Below are positions 22,801 through 35,175 of a stretch of 64,000 nucleotides of DNA, one piece after another. Position numbers and translations under genes: made by a program. Position 1 is the first letter of the stretch. Every line of letters begins with the position of its first letter. The DNA is taken from assembly GCA_950295325.1 (NCBI GenBank), contig OX485809.1, positions 29,152,144-29,216,143 on the forward strand, read 5' to 3'. A model generated the notes under the pieces. That model ran no database searches. It was not told the DNA's origin and saw nothing but the letters and a program-made list of their open reading frames with translations. Source of the stretch: Polytrichum commune. Taxonomy: Eukaryota; Streptophyta; Polytrichopsida; Polytrichales; Polytrichaceae.

Positions 22801-24401
22801 AAAAGGACAGTGAGATCCAGAATATACATGTCATTTTTAAGTCGGCCTGTGAGATACAACTCATCATTCTTCGTGAATGTGCATCTATCAGCACTCCCTG
22901 TAAAAATGAATCCATGCTTCTTGGCCATAGCTGTGGTAGAAAATAGATTGCAATCAAGACCAGGGACATAAAGAGCATTTTCAAGAGAGAAAATCTCTGT
23001 CCGATCTGGTAAGTGTAAAAGAAAACGAACCGTTCCAGTACCTGCAACATAAGTCTTATGACCTGCGATAGAGGTAATCGGCCAAGAATTTGCAGGAGAT
23101 AATGGTTTATATGATGAAAACCACTCGAATTTGTGTGACATGTGCTGATTAGCACCGCTGTCCGCAATCCAGACATCAAGAAGAAGATTAGAGGAAACGG
23201 AAGGAGATACAGCCATATAACCTCTGGAAATAGAGTGAGGGGATTGTACTACCGGTTCAGCAGAATAATCTTCGGAGTAAAACTCTTCTAACTGTAATTG
23301 CTCAACTGTATCATGAAAGAGATCGTCATGAGAAAGAAGATTCTCAATAGGAAGAGGGGAAACGTCTGATGTAAGTGTTGAATCAGATGAAAAAGAGGAC
23401 AGTGACGGAGATGCCTCAGCAAAATGAACACGAGTAGAATGATAATCTCTCATAGGCTCAGGACTAAGAGACATTAGATGAGGGCATTCTTGACGCCAGT
23501 GACCATATGCACCACATTCGATACAACGTGTATGCTGCTTCACATGAGCTAACTCAGCGGCAGAATATCTTGGAGTAGGTCGAGAGAGACGACGATGATC
23601 AGGAAGAAAAGGAGTTCCCCTCCGGGATGTAGAGACGCCTCGAGATGAAGAAATAAATCCTCTCCCACTGGTCGAAAAACCACTCCCACTGTTTGAATGA
23701 CCTCTCCCACTGTTCGGGAGACCCCGAGAATGACCGGGAAGAGGATGACGATTAGGAAAACGACCACGACCACGATGAGCAGGAGTGTAAGAATAGAAAG
23801 CACTTGTGGCAGCAGTGGTTTCATTAAGAAGACGTTTCTTGATTTTTCGTTCTTCTTTAATAAGACGGAGTTTGAGATTCATTAAAGTTTGTTCAGTAGC
23901 CGGTGTACTCTCCCAGGAAGTCAGAAAATGATCGAAACCTTCAGGAAGAGAGGAAAGAAGTTTTGAAATCATTGTATCTTCAGTGAACGTCTCATCACCT
24001 AATGCAGACAACTCACTGAGAATGAGATTGAGACTGGCAATGAAATCTGTGATAGACTGCTCAGGAAGAATAACAACCTGAAAGAATTTCTTCTGAAGTT
24101 CATGAAGATTCGCACTAGTGTTTTGTTCGTATAGAGACAACAAAGTGGACCAAATCTCTCGGGAAGTTGTACAGTCCAAGAGGGAACCAAGCAATTTCCG
24201 TTCAACGGAGTTGCACAAAATTGAGTAAGCAAGATATTCACGCTCTTTCCAGGCTTCTTTATCTGTAGCATCAGCTTCAAGATCTGTGCCATTAGGTACA
24301 CCAAAAACCTTCTTATACATGAGAAGGGCACGTATCTGCCACTTCCATATGTGGAATTCATCGCCGTTAAAACGAGCAATGCCAGAAAGATCCTTATCCA
24401 T
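19830..24401 (-). pseudogene. copia gag-pol polyprotein, one in-frame stop
   Basis: A single reading frame runs from ATG 24401 to 19830, interrupted only by TAG at 22592-22590. Order of domains: gag; a CCHC knuckle (CIECGAYGHWRQEC); an aspartic protease with DSGA; integrase; a Ser-rich linker; reverse transcriptase with FVDD; and RNase H starting TDADYG. The integrase core Asp and Glu residues are visible, in HGDI, TDRGGEF and the ENRT region. The stop sits right after GCQLGKH in the integrase zinc finger. Two codons before GCQ, the first Cys of the usual CxxC pair appears to be Tyr. Both changes are explainable as single substitutions. The upstream in-frame ATG at 24560 lies in the LTR/leader region; I prefer 24401. 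Confidence 0.92.
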
Positions 24402-24424
24402 CGGAGAAAAATCAGAGACATAGA

Positions 24425-24490
24425 CAATTGACAGACAGACAGATAGACAGTCAGATGACTGATAGACGGACAGACAGATTACTGATAGAG
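24425..24490. repeat. GACA-rich simple repeat in the copia leader
   Basis: A run of degenerate GACA/GATA units (for example 'gacagacagacagatagaca') lies between the primer site and the gag start codon. It is part of the untranslated leader. Confidence 0.8.
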
Positions 24491-24515
24491 TATCAGCGGG
24501 ACTTATTGCATCAGC

Positions 24516-24526
24516 GGCCCATAACC
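24516..24526 (-). promoter_or_regulatory. Primer-binding site matching the anticodon arm of tRNA-iMet
   Basis: Directly after the 5' LTR, the minus strand reads GGTTATGGGCC. This is complementary to GGCCCATAACC, which contains the CAT anticodon and flanking loop/stem of eukaryotic initiator tRNA-Met. It lacks the TGGTATCAGAGC site complementary to the tRNA 3' end that most plant copia elements use. Priming by a cleaved half-tRNA, as known from Drosophila copia and Ty5, is inferred. Confidence 0.8.
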
Positions 24527-24765
24527 TTTTGTGTAAACCAATCTTTATTCCTCTATTCAATGGATGATTACATCAGTGATCAACAACAACAACAACCTAC
24601 ATTTCTATCCATGCTAATAATCTACCCTGTGGTTGAGTGACCCACTACATACTATCTCCCTGCTTCTACGAAACCACCAAGGACTTCTACGAACCTTCTA
24701 CATACTTCTACAGGATTGATGAATGGATGAATGAAAGATGAACAGATAGGATGAATGATCTAAAA
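24527..24765 (-). repeat. 5' LTR of the copia element
   Basis: 239 bp and nearly identical to the 3' LTR. It should contain the element promoter; I see no unambiguous TATA box I would place. The flanking duplication TTGTT follows at 24766-24770. Confidence 0.95.
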
Positions 24766-24994
24766 TTGTTGAGTTCTCTGAGCTGCTTGATTTCCATCAA
24801 GTTATCACCATAAGGTAAGTAGTATAGTTAAAGTGACAACCCTTGAGTTTTTGTTGCTTTTGGGTGTGTCCCCAGTTTGAGAATTCAAGAGGGTTGACCT
24901 AGGCTAGCAAATGGGTTAGAAACATGCCTGTCAAAGAATAAAATGAAATGAAAGTCCATTGTAACGTTGAGTCTCTTTTGGTGTCACATGAAGT

Positions 24995-25021
24995 GGGAGG
25001 GGAGGGGAGGGGAGGGGGGGG
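24995..25021 (+). other. G-quadruplex-prone run
   Basis: Five or more runs of at least three G, separated by single A residues, fit the G3+N1-7 pattern for a G-quadruplex on the plus strand. It lies about 230 bp outside the 5' LTR. No regulatory role is shown. Confidence 0.7.
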
Positions 25022-25239
25022 TGTTGTCGCACTAATGTTGTTTTGTTAGGTAAAAACCACTTCAAAATCAACTTTATGTAGTGCATAAGAGTCTTCGCCT
25101 CTTCTTCAATGAGGCTATTGTTCACCTTTTATGAAACACTTCTTATACCGCCTCGTTAAGCAGACAGATCTTAGATTAACCATTGCGATTGGTTAAAGTT
25201 GGTACCCGTTCTTAAATTGTTCTTGTATCCTTCTTACAC

Positions 25240-25415
25240 AACCAATATGATGAACCAAAGTGATGTTGGTTCGTACTTGATGCCGTACATGATTAGTGAC
25301 TTTTAAATTTGGCTTCCTTAATGCACCGTTGCACCAATCTTAAAGCAACACTTATATGTCATCCTCGAATTTTAACCAGTGAGTGTGATGGTGCATTAAA
25401 TCACATGGATTGCAC
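25240..25415. repeat. Repeat R5, copy 1
   Basis: Shares 'cttaaagcaac.ctt' and 'gtgagtgtgatg.tgcatta' in the same orientation with 52590-52750. The adjoining arm ('gtacttgatg', 'gattagtgac') is present in the other copy in inverted orientation. TTAATGCAC words flank the inner part on both sides. Borders are approximate. Confidence 0.45.
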
Positions 25416-28400
25416 CAGTATCAATACATTATGTGGGTACAATGCACTTGCCCTAGTTCTTTCCATTTGTAAAAACCTCCTCAAAAGTGACACACATTCA
25501 AAAGGGCACATGGGTTGGTGCATTTACCTACTTAACCAAAGACTTCTTGAGAATATAGGTCCACTCTCGTTTCTAGGAGAGGGTTTAATTTTGTCATTTC
25601 GCCCTTAAAATGCCGAGACGACCATAAAGTGGTTGATTTGTAGTCAATAGGAACAAATCATCAATCTTTGAACCTCTTGGTCGAGATAATCTTGTAACAA
25701 GATGTTTAAGTTAGGTTATGATGCATCTTTTGACCATTGGGATTGAGCAAAAGACCTAATTTGTAGATTCTACACTGTTGAGAAAATTGAAACTTGAGTG
25801 TCTAGAATGCAAACCGAATTCTAGAGATGCTTCAATGATCTGCTTCTTGCAACTTCTTCCTTTGCAACTTCTTATCTACTAATGACTATATAGTATCTCT
25901 ATCACAAATGAAATTTTATGCTAAATGAATATATATATATATATATTCATTTTTATCTTGTTCACACGAAAAAAATCATAACTCATCCAAATATGATTTT
26001 ATCATGTTGAAATATTGGACATAGCTTCAAAATACATTTTCCTACTTATGTAGAATTCTACTTTAGAATCTAGACTCCTTCGAGTTGAAAAAATGACTCA
26101 TATGCATTGCTTTGACTTTTTGGAAATAGGCCCGGGCATTTAGGGGTTAAGATGGATGTAGGAGAGGACAAGAAGAAGCCAAATTCTAACTCTTCCTTGC
26201 CTCTTAGGAAATAAAGCTCAATTTGGCACAACCGTTAGTTTATCTGTACCACTGTGTGTTTGTGGACCCAACACAAAGGCCAATGGTTGGGAAAAAAATA
26301 AACATAAATGTAGTTGAAAAGAAGCTATGTAAAGTGTGTGTACTAAATAACCTCTCACTTGTCAATCTTGCGTGTCCACATTGTGCACTTCAATCTAAAC
26401 TACTGATTAATGAATAGCGAGAACCAACACTAATGGTACACCCAATCATAACGGGAGTATTTGGATCAATCACATAATCTCACCAACTAGTTAGGATTAT
26501 AAGGGCTTGCCTTTTGGGGGCGCTAGGTGTGGATTGGGTTGTACATGCCTCTTCATGTGTTCACTTTTGAAAGAAGCAAATATTTTCAAGTTCCCTAGCA
26601 AGGCTTGAGTATGGTGCACCCAACCATTATGGTGTGCCCGATCATAGTAGAAGTATCTAAGTGAACCATATATTTCTAGCCACTAATGTGGGAACCTGGG
26701 GGCAAGTTTTTTTTAGGAGGAAATAGGTGTGGGTCAAATGTCTAGGCATGTTCAAAGTGTCCATTTTAAAATGAGGTAATTTTCTTTGAGCTTTGACTCT
26801 AGTTCTTGCAAAGCCTGATTTGGGAGTACACTGTACACATAGAATTATACTCGTGACTCAACACAACATCATAATTTATGGCAATGTCCACATCAATGTT
26901 ATATTTCTTTCTACTCCTACTAGTCCCTTGGTGGGGCTCACGCCCTTGTTAAAGTTGTACCCCCCCCCCCCAACAAAGCACATGTTGTTATTGGGGGGGA
27001 GGGGGTAGATTATTTTTTATATTAAGGTTTTTAGGCATCCTATCTTTTCTTTATTTCTAATTTGGACATAATTTAGGCATGATCAACTTAATTATAAGTA
27101 TGCCATGTATGTAGATTATGGGATGCTTTGTTAGTTTTTTTTATAAAAAGAATTCTCCCACTTTGCCTTAGAATATAATTGCACAAACATATGATTCCCC
27201 AAAGACGCTATGATCCAAATTGTAATAAACGTAAAAAAACATTCTGCCATTAACTCCAATTTGTGTACAACAAAATTTGTGCAAGGTGTTGTGGTAATCT
27301 ACACAAATACCCCACTCCTAAAATTACTTGAATCTCTATTTACAAAATGAAAAAAAAATCACTTTTCAACCAAACCTATGTAGTATTTATATGTTTAGTT
27401 GAACATGACGGAAACTAGAATGGGAGCGGTGAGTAATTACTAGTGATTAGTGAGCAATGAGCAATAACATAAGTGGTTACAAAAAACCATGGAATTCATG
27501 TCATAATTTAAAATTATGGGATTGTTCCACATAGACTTTTAGAATTCCAAATTAGGCACAAAAAATTAAGATGAACCCATGTGGTTTTGATTTATATGTC
27601 ACCATCTTCACATGGTAAAATACTTATGATATATATATGGTCCATAATACATTATGGAGAGGAGCTATATTGTCCGTCATCGACATTTCTCAACCACAAG
27701 TTCAACGAGACAAAACACCTTCTTGTAATTGAAGGTTGGTGCATACATTATGAATGTATTTGCATCATAGTCCATCTTGCAAACAAACATGTGCACATAA
27801 TGTAAGTATTTGCATTGAGTTCATGTATATTTCTACCCCATGGATGTGGATGCCATTTTCACGACATCAGGGCATGTGCATATTGGTATATCATCAATGG
27901 AAATATGATATGCTTTCTTCTCCTTGGACGTGATTGAATTGATGTTGCCATATCCTGGGTTGGGATTACGATCATCCCTAAATAATATACCATCCCTCCA
28001 TTAATGTAACACCAACACCTAGGTTCTTCACTAGCAAAATCTTAGGAATATCACTATGTTTGGTAATTGGAGACTTTTTCATGATCTTGAGATTATTCAA
28101 GGGCGTGGTCTTTAGATTATAAACAAGAAAAACATAAAAATATAATCAATGTGACTTAGTAAAACAATTTGCATGGGCGGCACTAACCAATTTGGCACAA
28201 ATATATGTCATCACAATAAGAAATTGAACCAAATATTTAAAAAAATCCATTTTGAGACATTCCAAAGTCTATGAGTAACAAATATAGTGGTAAATAGGGT
28301 GAGACTTAATATAGGGTACTCATTATTTGTGCAACCAATTTTTTTGAGAAATGTTCAATGTAATATAGCAACATTTCTATCCACGTATTGCATTATTAAT

Positions 28401-29082
28401 ACTATGTGATACCCTGTGATGTCATGTATTACTTTTTTTTAATAGAACTACTTATAGGGCATTTGTTTAGGATGGAATAAACCTTGTAGAGGGTCATAAT
28501 TTTTTTTCTACTCAGTCTCAACTCTTGAGCATTTTGTAGTGCCTAGTTGTGTTATTATGATATTTTTGTATCGTTTAGTAGTAATCTTGTTCATCATGTA
28601 GCATCCCTCTCATTATTTGGTGTCTTAATCCATTGTATTCTACCCTTTATTTATTGACTATGACATATTGAAGTACCCAAGCACTTACTCATTTGTTCTT
28701 GTGTTCCACCGTGGGTGCATTTACCTTAGTTGCTTCTGAAGGGAAGCTAAGACACGAGTGATGTGTAGTGAATTGTGAGCAATGAGCAGTAACATGTGAG
28801 TGATGAAGCCAAATTTAGTAGAAGCACATGGTTTTAGGGTCTACACTCCAAAATTGGTGCTCCTATGATTGAAAATTTTCAACCATAAACTACTAACATT
28901 TTGCATAAACAAAAGTGAAGGGGGCCTACAACCATGAATATGTTAAAAATTGTCAATCTATTTTATTTTTTTATTATAACAATCCACACAATACACGTCA
29001 TTTATTGACATTCTCAAACATGCAGTTGAACACAACACTTGGAACATTACTCACACTCTACAACATTAGCAGGTTCAAGTAG

Positions 29083-29395
29083 TCACATGACCTCATTGTA
29101 GGTATACGTTGGAGCACGAATGAATTGATCATTGTTGTTTTCCACCTTGCACATAAATCTAAATACATAATCAAGATGTGTGGAGTACACCCATTCCCCT
29201 TTCTCAGATTTGGAAAGGATTATTTTCATGAAGTTTGGGCATGTGCAATGCAGGATGTCGCCAACTATGACACGTATGAGATGTCCTCCTTGGAGACGAT
29301 GTTGATTAGCATTCCAAGTCATGGATATAGAATTACAACAATTGAAACTACATATTAACCATCTATGAGTCCAACATTCTTCCATCTATATATTT
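29083..29395 (-). pseudogene. SWIM zinc-finger protein fragment, copy 1
   Basis: The minus strand encodes GDILHCTCPNFMK, then WVYSTHLDYVF, then FIRAPTYTYNEVM. The Cys-x-Cys followed by a later (Cys)-x-His is the SWIM finger layout. Here the third ligand Cys is replaced (WVYSTH instead of a YCKH type), so the finger is broken. The same protein segment is encoded on the plus strand at 50960-51220. Only the finger and its C-terminal neighbour remain. SWIM fingers occur in FAR1-like and MULE-related proteins; I cannot assign the parent. Confidence 0.65.
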
Positions 29396-30980
29396 TTGTA
29401 ATCTACCGTAGGTAATGTTGGATTGCGACACATTGTCTTTGAGAATCTGGAAGTTGGGTGGCGTTCCAGTTTGGGGGCACACGGAAATGCGACTAAAGGA
29501 TCAAGAGTGTTGCAATTGTTGAAAGTCTACAATGCGGAAAATCCCCCCCCCCCCCCCCCCCCAACCTTTTGTTGCAATTGGAACTCGACGTCTTCAAACA
29601 CCAACACCTCCTCTTTTGAGTGAATGGTACCTATCTTTACTAGCAGTGTGTTGGGTACTGTAGGCCACTCTATAAATTTTTATTTATTATATATATTTAT
29701 ATATAATGTTTTTGGTTGCCATTCATGCAACTCTTCATGTCGTCAAGGCTTCTTCAAAACTTGTGCTCTACATTGTTGATGGAGTGGAACTCCTTCTTCC
29801 ATCCTTTCTAAGTTGAAGCATGAGTGCCATGTTTACGAGTATTGACTTTTGCATTGCATGAAGTACTTGTATTGGCTTGCATTGCCCAATATCTTTTGAT
29901 TGAGTTGGGGGACAATCTAGAAATGTGAAATTGAGAAGTAGATCCCCATTCCAATCACAATTTGTAATTTGCAATCTGCATAAACGTACAGATGAAAATG
30001 TCCACTCATGCTTCGTACATGCAAGTCATCTTGTTGCTCAGGGCGATCACACCCCCTTACGTTTCATAACCACATGTGATAAAAAAATTCTACCCTATAT
30101 TATATGCCATAGATAATTTTAGAAATTATGATATTTTTCTACATATACATAACCATTGATAATATCTTTTTTATATTTTTTATATTTTTAGTCATCTTCA
30201 TTTTTGTAGTAATTGTTTTAGTTTGATTATGCATCATTCTAGTTAGAAATGGTATGTTTTATACAAAAAAAACAAATCATCAAATTTGGTTACCATTTTT
30301 TACGTTGTAATAGATACCGTGTTTATCTACTCATGAAAAAAATTTGATAAAATTTTGACCCATTTTGGTGATGTTTCATGTAAAAAATAGATTTTTATTT
30401 TATCGCATGTGGTGTTCAACTTGACAATGGAGTGCACCCCCCGGGTCTTGTTGCCATATTGTTGGAGCCATTTGTTGTACACAACAAATAATTATGTGGT
30501 ATATCTTGGGCTTCACACCCTCAGATTATAACTTTTAACACGAAAAACATTCACTCTCTTCCTGAGAGAATCTGACCTACATTGTGATGACTCATGGCTC
30601 TATTTTTTACTTGTTTTTCAGACAATAGCCGACTCAGATGTAGCAACAAGAGCCTCGGCTCTCAAGAGATGCGTCTGACCATAGCCAGGCTCTAAAAGAC
30701 TTTCATAACTCCGCACATGTCTATGGTCCTTAATCAGGATCCTTTGCCGATAGTCAGCAACATTAGACTCTTGAGTTCACTAGCCCTTTATTTCACTTGA
30801 AACCCCTACTTTTCGCGTCTTATTACTAAATGCAGGTTTCCGGAGAAGATTTGAGCTGACAACTAACCAAATTTTCAAAAACAAAAACAAAAACAAAAAA
30901 AAAACAAATTGTCCAGTTCAAAAAATTTCAGAGGGGCATGCCCAAGGATCGTGGGCCCCAACCCTGATCCTAGCAAACAC
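29396..30980. other. AT-rich spacer without a recognised gene
   Basis: Contains a run of 20 C residues (29543-29562), AT-rich low-complexity DNA and an A-rich CAAAAA run near 30885-30905. No coding exon or RNA gene that I can support. Confidence 0.5.
29543..29562. repeat. Homopolymer run of C
   Basis: Twenty consecutive C residues. Such runs are prone to slippage and to sequencing or assembly error, so the exact length may not be real. Confidence 0.9.
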
Positions 30981-30989
30981 CCCTCCCTC

Positions 30990-31530
30990 CAATGAACGGA
31001 GAGAACCAACGGCTAGTTACACATGAACCGGTTGAGTTTAACAAATAACCAATTAAAGTTCAAGACTTCAGAAAAATAACTGATCGTTTTAGATGACTCT
31101 ATGCAATATGAATCTATGGAATATTGGCCAATTATTCCCCAAAATCTCCCCTCACACTGCCTTCTTCCCTCAAAGTTCGTGGGGGGAGGGTTAACATGCG
31201 CCGTGCTAATTCTGGGGCCAAATCAGAAATACTGATAAATGAATTTATGGAGTTTGATATAAAGGATTGCAATTTTGACCTTGCATGGCTTCTAGCCTGG
31301 CTCCCGGCATTGCATTTCTCATTTCGTTTCAACAGTACTCTAAATACATCCATTATTCGATGCCATTCCCGGGGGATGCCCAACATTGACGTTGAACTTT
31401 TAGGTGTCTTAGTACATTTGTTTGAATGAATACAGTTTAGTGGAGAAATGAAGAGGGAGAACCGAGCGCTAGTTACAGATGAACCGGTTGAGTTGGAGAA
31501 ATAATTGGTTGAAGAGAATTATTTCAGGAG
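30990..31530 (+). repeat. Two tandem leader units upstream of the LINE
   Basis: The stretch at about 30995-31080 ('ggctagttacacatgaaccg', then 'gttgagttt', 'aataaccaatt') recurs at about 31455-31530 ('gctagttacagatgaaccgg', 'gttgagttgg', 'aataattggtt'). The distance is about 455 bp. Both are followed by a related 'gaatctatggaatat' word. They look like two monomers of a LINE 5' region. No coding role. Confidence 0.55.
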
Positions 31531-31689
31531 AATCTACGGAATATACCTCAAATCGATATGAAAAGCACAATGGGAACATGTCAACATGTAACCAACTGGA
31601 CTTGGAAACACAGGGATGTTGACCAATTATGCCCAAAAAGTGGAAAAACACATTCCATTGTAAAAATACTCTTGCAAAATTCGCATGTT

Positions 31690-32500
31690 TTGGAAATATC
31701 GGATACGAAGAAGGGAGACACATTTCAAAGAGGATAAAGTAGTTGAGCTCACCACCTCGCTTTCTAGCAAAGTCAACAGCCTACAGGGCATTATACAAAC
31801 TCTAGAACATACCATGAAACTGATGGGACACATGCATGAGATTCATAAAAAAAAACCTTCACTCCAACAACAATGCATACCATTGGTACACTTCGTATCC
31901 ATCTAAAGGAATTAGACTCCCACATCTCTAATTTTGAATCATCCATGACAATAGCCAAGTATCCCAACACTTCTCACATGTCCAAGGTTGAAAGAGGCAT
32001 AGCCGTACTATAAGACCATTTAAAAACCCATGGAAAAAAGGCTACTGCATGGGCATCTAAACTCCAAGACCATGGCCAAGCACATTCTTTTCTTGATCAA
32101 TCAACACTACACGTTCATGAGAAATTGGAAAGGGAAAAATGGAGCTTGCATTTGAAATTGACTAATATGGAAGAAAGTGAGCATGAGAACACTCTCCAAC
32201 TCACCCAAGGATTTTTACAACACATGTTTGGTGGGGCTTCACAAACTTCAGAAGCCTGGAGGGTTAGAAAATACAATCTAGCTAGATCTTGCCCGATTAT
32301 TTTCAAATGCATCAACCGAAAGACGAAGACAAACTACTTAAGAGACCACAACAAACTTGCAGGCACACAAATCAAACTTGATGAGGATAGAACACCAATT
32401 CAATCAAAATTATGTGCCGAAAAATGGGGAAAATGAAAGAGCTTCAAAAATCATGGAAAATAGCCAAGATTATACAAGGAGAAATTGTAGTGCTTGAGGA
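31690..32500 (+). pseudogene. LINE ORF1-like remnant
   Basis: Broken frames encode a Leu/Ser-rich segment likely to form a coiled coil (NSLQGIIQTLEHTMKL), then after a stop a segment with ARSCPIIFKCINRKTK and LAGTQIKLDED. That layout resembles the RRM/C-terminal part of LINE-1-type ORF1 proteins, which bind the element RNA. Assignment rests on position before the endonuclease and on these patches. Confidence 0.6.
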
Positions 32501-32924
32501 GGGATCAAAAAATTGGTCACACAACATGACACACAAACCAAATTAATCCAAGCAATATTAGAGGACAACACTCGACCTCACAATTTGTGCCCCATTTCAT
32601 GTGTATCCTGGAACTGTAGAGGTTATTCTATGCACGACAATATTCTAATAGCAAGTCTTTTTCCAACTAGAGATCTAATATTGTTAGTAGAAACTTGGGA
32701 GAAAGATGGAATAGGTATAGCACAAAATCCCGGTTATAGTCATTTTTCTACCGCACAAAACAGATATGGCAACATACATTCATGGACTACTACTCAAGGA
32801 CATGGGGGTATTATTGTATTTATTAGGACGTCTATCTACACATGGGTCTCACACCTTCCCTCTTCTCACACGGACACACATATATGGATTAGGATCCACA
32901 TGGCATAGGTCTCTCCATGGATAT

Positions 32925-32964
32925 ATATATATAGGTATAGGTATAGGTATAGGTATAGGTATAT
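32925..32964. repeat. Hexamer repeat (TATAGG)n in the LINE
   Basis: About five units of TATAGG preceded by a short TA run. It lies in the decayed endonuclease region and translates to a meaningless Gly-Ile run. Confidence 0.9.
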
Positions 32965-34860
32965 GCTACTTTCCACCCTCTAGCTCCAAAAGCTACAAAT
33001 CTATATATACAGATCCTTACACTTCTCTTTTTCCCAAGTTTGTTTATTATCAATCTTTAAGGGAGGTTTTTCTAACAGGTGATTTTAATGATCGAACTAG
33101 CTCTCACCAAACATGTACTCACTTATGTGCAAGGCGAGACCTACACCTCATTAGACGATCATGCTCAAGCTTGGTTACAATTGATACTACACTCACCTCA
33201 ACCAATCTTCTTTATAGAAGAGATTAAATTTTAATTATTAAATTCAAAATTTAAAGTTAGAATGAAATATATAATAATAATAATAATAAACAACCTAGGT
33301 GGCAAACATCATGGTAGACCGTCCAACACATGATTTGATAACGATTGTCAAGAGGCCCAATGAAACTTCCATATGGTGTTAAACTCGAGTCATGCAGATA
33401 AAATGTACACGATGGCTCTCAAAAAATACCGCATGATGATCCGGTATAAGAAACGCTCTTACTTGGAGCGCAAACAAAAGGAACTACATCTTATACTCAA
33501 AAGTAATCCAAAATTATTTTGGAAGAGCTTTAAAGAAAACGATGATTGGACCCTCCCATTTACGCCACAAGAATAGAATATTGCACAAAACTATAGACCT
33601 CACGTCAAAGTATCAATAATCACTTTGTTTTAACCATTCACCTTCCAAATGTTTTTACAGAGCGGGACATATGGGCCCATATGAAAGACCTACCAAATCA
33701 TAAGGCCAGAGATATCCATGGGTTAACACCTAAGCTTCTAAAATGGGTTGCAAACAATCTATGTAAATCAATAACAAAGCTATTTAATTTGGTGGCTAAA
33801 GAGGGTTTCCCATCCTCATGGACAATCAACATCATTCAAATGATCTTCAAATTTAGTGAAAGACGCTCCCTAGGGAACTATAGGACCATGATGCTAGGAA
33901 CAATTTTTGGCAAGCTTTATGACTCTGTTTTAGAAAAAATAGTTAGTCGATGGGTAGAATTGAAAGGGGTTAGGGCAAGAGGACAAGCAAGTTTTGGGGA
34001 AGGTAGATCTACTTTGGTCCACATCTTACACTACATACTTTAATCGAACAAAAGATATTTGCAAGTCAATGTCTCCATTTTTGCTTTGTTGATTTCAAAA
34101 AAGCTTTTGACACACACTTGCATGACAAGGTTTGGAATGCCTTCAAAGATTAGGGGTACCGCCTCATCTACAACAAGCTATAAAGGCCATGTACACCACA
34201 TTCTACGCAAAAGTTTGAATAAATAATGGCACACATGGTGAAGTAATGTCCAACAATGGTGTTAAGCAAGGATGTCCCTCCCCCCACTCTATTTGGCTTG
34301 TACATTGATGAACCTAAAACATATTTGGACGAGATTGACAAGGAATCTCCATGTTTATTAAACGCAGTTGTTGCCATTCTTCGTTATATTGATGATATAG
34401 TTCTACTCTCTAGATCAAGTGCAGGTCTACAAAAACTTTTGAACAAGCTATATGAGTATTGCACTTCTAGTGTTGAAGTCAATCTAGCTACGACTAAACT
34501 CATGATATTTGGCAGCAACAAAAGGAAATTAAACCAAGAGGCATGAATACAAATGCCTAGACAAGGACCAAATTGAAATCACCCATGAATACAAATGCCT
34601 TGGGATTGAACTTCATTCACATGGTTATTTCGAGCCATATAGTAATACAAGTATGAAAATGTTGATGGGAACTTTGAGGAAAGAAGCGGTAGTCGGCGTT
34701 ACATGTTGGGAACTCAAATCTCACCTATTCAAGGCTTTAGTTCTTCCTACTTTCACGTATGGCACCCAAATTTGGGGAGGCATTTTGAAAAACTCTCATT
34801 GGAAAGTCTTTGAGAAGGGCATGAAGATGCATATGACATCTCACGTCAAAGTGCGTCCTT

Positions 34861-34895
34861 CAACTAAGGTGAAGGGTGCTTAAAACCAACACTTT
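34861..34895 (+). repeat. Partial end of repeat R4 inside the LINE
   Basis: The words 'aactaaggt', 'agggtgct' and 'aaaaccaacact' match the start of R4 at 53495. They are the inverse of the end near 35496-35520, so 34861-35520 has inverted ends and may be one insertion of about 650 bp. Confidence 0.5.
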
Positions 34896-35175
34896 AAGCT
34901 ATTGCACATGCATATGGCTATGTGGTTGATATTACACACACACACACACATTCATATTAGCCTTTGGGCTAAACATAGGTATCAAGAAAGAAAAAATATT
35001 TTTAGTCTCGATTGAATTTTTGATGAATATGCAAAGTCAAAACTACTAGCTTCTTTAAACCAATCCATAGGCCCCGTGTATGGCAACCTCGCATATGATG
35101 AGGACCCCCACCTTCATTGCCTAGAACCAACACAACATAGTTGGATACTAGACCCAAACTACATCAAAGCCCAAG

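Larger units (their letters stand above)
19422..24765 (-). mobile_element. Ty1/copia LTR retrotransposon, nearly intact
   Basis: A complete LTR-to-LTR element of 5344 bp, transcribed right to left. It has two 239-bp LTRs that differ at two adjacent bases, a flanking TTGTT duplication, a primer-binding site, a polypurine tract and a single gag-pol frame with integrase before reverse transcriptase, the Ty1/copia order. The primer site matches the anticodon region of initiator tRNA-Met rather than its 3' end, as described for Drosophila copia. The LTR borders read TTTT...AAAA on the plus strand instead of the usual TG...CA. One in-frame stop makes it non-autonomous as it stands. Near-identical LTRs point to a recent insertion. 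Confidence 0.95.
24771..29079. other. AT-rich spacer with simple repeats and no gene
   Basis: No exon or RNA gene recognised. The stretch contains a G-rich run (24995-25021), a piece of repeat R5 (about 25240-25415), an AT microsatellite near 25927-25944 and poly-C/poly-G runs near 26959-27005 that could pair with each other. Several ORFs of 60-100 codons occur but show no domain. Confidence 0.5.

Noticed and set aside
32766-33227. 153-codon ORF with a Gly-Ile run
   Set aside because: It is a frame through the hexamer repeat in the decayed LINE. Only its TGDFND end belongs to the endonuclease.
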